Program-made: the position numbers and the translations under genes
Shown: positions 7,025 through 9,723 of the stretch, in pieces
Layout of the letters: each line of letters opens with the position of its first letter
Numbering within the stretch: the stretch's first letter is position 1
DNA from: an uncultured Gammaproteobacteria bacterium
Lineage (GTDB): Bacteria; Pseudomonadota; Gammaproteobacteria; Pseudomonadales; Pseudohongiellaceae
Direction of reading: 5' to 3'
Assembly (NCBI GenBank): GCA_937898685.1
Contig: CALEJT010000051.1
Coordinates: forward strand, 1 to 9,723
DNA: 9,723 bases
The notes under the pieces: model-generated
What the model was told of the DNA's origin: nothing
What the model saw: the letters and a program-made list of their open reading frames with translations, nothing else
Database searches by the model: none

Positions 7025-9427
7025 TCATTGGTAAAGGGCCGTCTGCAGGCGCGAGACGGCTTCCTTGAAGGGTTTGATGCCGCCGAAATGTCGGGTGGCG
7101 ATTTCGGAGGGGCTGCCGAAGCGGTCGAAGGGTTGCACCTTCATCAGCTCGGACAGGGCGTTGAACTGGACGATGCCGCGCTCGATGTACTTGTCGAGCA
7201 GCAGCGTGAGGATTTCGCGGGCTGAATCGCCGTATTGGCCGAACAGGTCCTGCGCCGCCTTCTTCGCCTGTTCAACGCGTTGGCGGCGGGTGAGCAGCGG
7301 CGCGTTCCAGGCCAGATGACACAGCAGATCGAACGGGTCGGCGTCGGGCTGGTCGGCGCTGGCCGCCAGTTCCTCGAAGCTGATGCCGCGCTCGGTCAGC
7401 TCACGCAGCACCTCGGCACGGGTGTCGGGGTTGGCCCAGGCCGATTGCAGCGCATCGCGGGTCGGGTACAGGGTCCGAACGGTGCGGCCCGAGTATTCGG
7501 TGTACTTGACCACTTGTAGTTTCTTGCCGTCGGTGTCGAGGTCGTAGACCAGATGGCCGATCACCTCGACGTCGCCGCCGTCGACGTAGAACTTGCGCGG
7601 CTCCTCCGGCGGTTCGGTGATGATCTCACCCTGGCCTGCGTCGACTTCTGTGGTGTCAACGGTGTAGTCGCCCGGCGGCTCTTCGACGCCGGGTGGCGTC
7701 TCGATGACCGACTCAAGGGTTTCGCCGGCCTCATCAATGGTCACTTCCTCGATGCGCGCGGGGTCGCCATCGAAATCCGGATCGGCAAAGTGCCGAGTGG
7801 CGGTGCCGGTGAAGTCGATGATGTTGAAGTATTCCTTGCCGTAATCGACCTTCAGCCGGGTGCCGCGCCCGATGATCTGCTTGAACTCGGAGCGGGAGCC
7901 AACCACGCGCGCCAGTACCACGTTCTTGACCATCTCAGCGTCGACGCCGGTGGTCAGCAATTGCGAGGTGGTCAGGATCACCGGCGTAGGTTTGTCCACG
8001 TCCTGAAAATGCGCGAGGTGGGTCAAGCCAATGGCGCCTTCGTCGGCCGTGACGCGGCAGACGTAGTCGGGGTATTGCTTGACCAGATCGCTGTTGAGGT
8101 TGATCAGCTCCTGACGCATTTCGGCCGCGTGCTCCTGGTCGACGCAGAACACGATGGTCTTGGCGAAGCGGTCGGTGCCCTTGAGGAAGTCGGCGAGGTG
8201 TTTGGCAATGGCCTTGGTGCGCGCACGCAGCGCGATGACGCGCTCGAAATCCTTGGTCTGGTACTCGTCGTCCGGCACCGGGCGGCCGAAGCGGTCGAGC
8301 TCGTCCTTGGACGGACGCCAGCCGGCGGCATCCACCGTGGTGATCACGCGATGCACCCGATAAGGCGCGAGGAAGCCATCCTCGATGCCCTGGCGCAGGC
8401 TGTAGGTGTAGACCGGGTTGCCGAAGTATTCGTAGCTGTCGCGCGACTCCTCACGCAGCGGCGTGGCCGTCATGCCAAACTGCACGGCGGGCGCGAAGTA
8501 ATCGAGTACCGCACGCCAGTTGCTGTCGTTGCGGCTGGAGCCGCGATGGCATTCGTCGATGATGATCAGATCGAAGAAGTCCGGCCGGTACTGGCGGAAC
8601 ACGTCTTCATTGGCGGTGGAGAGCGCCTGATAGATGCCGAAGTACATGTCACGGCTCTGGCTCACGTCGCCACCGGCGATCTTGTGGCGGGCATCGCCAA
8701 ACGGCGCGAACATCTTGGCCATCGGGTCATCGACCAGGATGTTGCGATCGGCCAGGAACAGGATCTTCGGGCGCCGGTACTCGCCGGTGCGGTTCCAGCG
8801 GCTGTTCCACAACTTCCAGCACAGCTGAAACGCCACGCAGGTCTTGCCGGTGCCGGTGGCCAGCGTGGCGAGCACGCGCTTCTGACCAAGCAGGATGGCC
8901 TCGATCACGCGGTTGATCGCGATCTGCTGGTAGTAGCGCGGCACCTTGCCCGAAACCAGGTTGAAGGGTTCGAGCAGGTGGGGTGTGGCTGGATCGGGCA
9001 GCGCGGTGGCGGCAGTCAGTCGCTGCCAGAGTTCGGCGGGCGTGGCGAAGCGATCCACCTGACGCTCGGTGCCGGTGGTGTAGTCGATCTCGATGATGCG
9101 ATGGCCGTTGGTGGCATAGGCAAACTTCAGGCCGAGAATCTCGGCGTACTCTTTGGCCTGCTGCACCCCGGTTTCCGCCGGCAGCCCCAGTTCTTTCGCT
9201 TCCACGACGGCCAACGGATAGTCGCGCCGGTAGTACAGCAGGTAGTCAGCACGTTTCTGTTTGCCACGGCGCACACGGCCGCCGGTGACGATGATGCGGC
9301 CATTGGTGAACGTGCGCTGCTCGCCGATCACGTGCGGCGCATTGCCCCATCCGGCCTCCACGAGCTTGGGTGTGACCAGTTCCCGGCAGGTGTCGGCCTC
9401 GGTCATGATTTGGGTCGTTGCCGTCAT
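7025..9427 (-). CDS. hsdR: Type I restriction endonuclease/translocase subunit HsdR (EcoEI-like size)
   Basis: 800 residues, the motor and nuclease subunit that pulls DNA towards the bound complex and cuts at a distance when the target is unmethylated. The N-terminal nuclease domain has the PD-(D/E)xK signature: D61 and EAK at 76-78. The superfamily 2 helicase core follows: Walker A ATGTGKT (190-196), DECH box (291-294), TATP (320-323), TTGVD (492-496) and QIIGRGTRL (517-525). A low-complexity acidic, Pro-rich linker (~555-610) joins it to the C-terminal domain (~640-795), which resembles the EcoEI_R_C type and would dock on HsdM. The first ATG (9427) is preferred over ATG 9406 because AGG lies 8 nt upstream of it and nothing comparable precedes the second. 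It is the first gene of the operon. Confidence 0.96.
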   Translation of the reverse strand: MTATTQIMTEADTCRELVTPKLVEAGWGNAPHVIGEQRTFTNGRIIVTGGRVRRGKQKRADYLLYYRRDYPLAVVEAKELGLPAETGVQQAKEYAEILGLKFAYATNGHRIIEIDYTTGTERQVDRFATPAELWQRLTAATALPDPATPHLLEPFNLVSGKVPRYYQQIAINRVIEAILLGQKRVLATLATGTGKTCVAFQLCWKLWNSRWNRTGEYRRPKILFLADRNILVDDPMAKMFAPFGDARHKIAGGDVSQSRDMYFGIYQALSTANEDVFRQYRPDFFDLIIIDECHRGSSRNDSNWRAVLDYFAPAVQFGMTATPLREESRDSYEYFGNPVYTYSLRQGIEDGFLAPYRVHRVITTVDAAGWRPSKDELDRFGRPVPDDEYQTKDFERVIALRARTKAIAKHLADFLKGTDRFAKTIVFCVDQEHAAEMRQELINLNSDLVKQYPDYVCRVTADEGAIGLTHLAHFQDVDKPTPVILTTSQLLTTGVDAEMVKNVVLARVVGSRSEFKQIIGRGTRLKVDYGKEYFNIIDFTGTATRHFADPDFDGDPARIEEVTIDEAGETLESVIETPPGVEEPPGDYTVDTTEVDAGQGEIITEPPEEPRKFYVDGGDVEVIGHLVYDLDTDGKKLQVVKYTEYSGRTVRTLYPTRDALQSAWANPDTRAEVLRELTERGISFEELAASADQPDADPFDLLCHLAWNAPLLTRRQRVEQAKKAAQDLFGQYGDSAREILTLLLDKYIERGIVQFNALSELMKVQPFDRFGSPSEIATRHFGGIKPFKEAVSRLQTALYQ

Positions 9428-9433
9428 CGATGC

Positions 9434-9439
9434 AACCTG
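9434..9439 (-). promoter_or_regulatory. Ribosome binding site of hsdR
   Basis: On the minus strand CAGGTT lies just upstream of the ATG at 9427-9425, with its AGG (9436-9438) 8 nt from the start codon. It supports this start over the in-frame ATG seven codons later, which has no purine-rich leader. Confidence 0.55.
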
Positions 9440-9483
9440 TTCTGGTCGTTGGTCATCCCCTCTACGGCAGGGTGGAGAGGGAC

Positions 9484-9626
9484 GTTTGGCGTACTGCTTT
9501 GGCTCGGATATCCGGCATGGGCCAAACAGAAAATCTCGTCAGGACAGAGAGTTACGGTAAAGCTTCTGGTTTTTGGCTCGGCGGTTCGGCGCAAGGTGGG
9601 CAGATAGGCCAGGGTTTGAGCCAAAG
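9484..9626. repeat. Cluster of TTTGGC(TC) words in both orientations upstream of hsdR
   Basis: TTTGGCTCGG occurs at 9498-9507 and again at 9572-9581. The complement of CTTTGGCTC occurs at 9618-9626 as GAGCCAAAG. GTTTGGC at 9484-9490 is mirrored by GCCAAAC at 9521-9527, enclosing the palindrome CGGATATCCG (9505-9514). Five related words within about 145 bp in an otherwise empty promoter region suggest binding sites for a regulator, though no regulator gene is in the window. Chance is not excluded for such short words. Confidence 0.4.
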
Positions 9627-9636
9627 CCAGCGCGGC

Positions 9637-9664
9637 TTGACAAGCGGGCCTTTCGGGATACACT
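9637..9664 (+). promoter_or_regulatory. Sigma70-like promoter reading rightward out of the window
   Basis: A perfect -35 box TTGACA (9637-9642), a 16-bp spacer and a TACACT -10 box (9659-9664; four of six bases fit TATAAT) predict a start near 9671. No open frame or recognisable RNA begins before 9723, so the transcribed gene lies beyond the right edge. It points away from hsdR, so the hsd operon and the unseen gene would be divergent. Confidence 0.55.
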
Positions 9665-9723
9665 CTCGCGTTGAGTTCACTGCCTATCGGCTTTGAACCT
9701 ATCGAGGTCTCGGCCGCTGAACC
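9665..9723 (+). other. Leader region of an unseen downstream gene
   Basis: Nothing coding can be recognised. CCTATCG is repeated directly at 9683-9689 and 9698-9704, and TGAACC recurs at 9694-9699 and 9718-9723. I compared it with the start of tmRNA and of common structural RNAs from memory and saw no match. Confidence 0.3.

Larger units (their letters stand above)
9428..9636 (-). promoter_or_regulatory. Upstream region of the hsd operon; promoter expected but not resolved
   Basis: This gene-free stretch must carry the operon promoter unless transcription enters from beyond the window. I looked for minus-strand -35/-10 pairs and found only weak candidates, such as TTTACC in the GCTTTACCGTAAC stretch around 9556-9566, without a matching -10 at normal spacing. 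It does contain repeated TTTGGC words and a CGGATATCCG palindrome (9505-9514), which could be operator sites. Confidence 0.4.

Noticed and set aside
7553..9607. 684-codon plus-strand open frame opposite hsdR
   Set aside because: It is fully antisense to hsdR, whose helicase and nuclease motifs are unmistakable. The frame has no ribosome binding site or family signature.
9424..9663. 79-codon minus-strand frame (GTG start) overlapping the hsdR start by ATGA
   Set aside because: The overlap is suggestive of coupling, but the protein resembles nothing I know, starts at GTG without a good ribosome binding site, and spans the repeated TTTGGC words of the promoter region. A real small leader gene is not excluded.
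9665..9723. Start of tmRNA or a tRNA at the right edge
   Set aside because: The bases after the promoter do not match the tmRNA 5' end or any tRNA acceptor/D-arm pattern I can fold.
1..9723. CRISPR array, integrase, transposase or insertion sequence
   Set aside because: No regularly spaced repeats, no recombinase-like protein and no target-site duplication pair were found on either strand.

Overview
The window is GC-rich chromosomal DNA. It looks proteobacterial, most likely a gammaproteobacterium. This rests on the GC-rich coding bias, on the tail of a gene at the left edge that reads like the C-terminus of SmpB (WQREKQRVMRR...), and on the Shine-Dalgarno-driven, tightly packed operon. No more precise taxonomy can be supported.

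Layout, left to right. Positions 1-52 hold the 3' end of a plus-strand gene, probably smpB. It ends at a strong stem-loop terminator (74-97) that can work in both directions. Positions 98-285 have no gene but contain two neighbouring stem-loops, each built round a copy of a 15-bp near-palindrome (consensus TCCGGRATYTYCGGA). From 9427 leftward to 286 lies one minus-strand operon of four genes: hsdR (9427-7025), hsdM (7010-5214), hsdS (5217-4069) and a 1260-residue protein with an N-terminal SIR2-like NADase domain (4068-286). Junctions are a 14-nt gap, a 4-nt ATGA overlap and a directly abutting TGA-ATG, so the four genes are almost certainly co-transcribed and translationally coupled. Positions 9428-9723 hold the upstream region of hsdR, with several copies of a TTTGGC(TC) word in both orientations and a good sigma70-type promoter on the plus strand that fires out of the window.

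How the genes work together. HsdR, HsdM and HsdS form a complete type I restriction-modification system: HsdS reads the target, HsdM methylates adenine, and HsdR translocates and cleaves unmodified DNA. All expected catalytic motifs are present. The fourth gene is the unusual part. Its first ~300 residues carry the GAGIS, TTNFD, YLHG and GYSLNDP motifs of the SIR2-like enzymes that deplete NAD+ in phage defence. The remaining ~950 residues are a tryptophan-rich, probably all-helical region of unknown function. Its position as the terminal gene of the hsd operon suggests a second, abortive-infection layer coupled to restriction. It could act when restriction fails or is inhibited, as the anticodon nuclease PrrC does beside a type IC system in E. 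coli. That coupling is inferred from gene order and motifs only.

The operon sits directly downstream of a probable smpB, a neighbourhood (smpB/ssrA) known as an insertion hotspot for genomic islands. No integrase, transposase, tRNA, tmRNA or CRISPR array is visible in the window.
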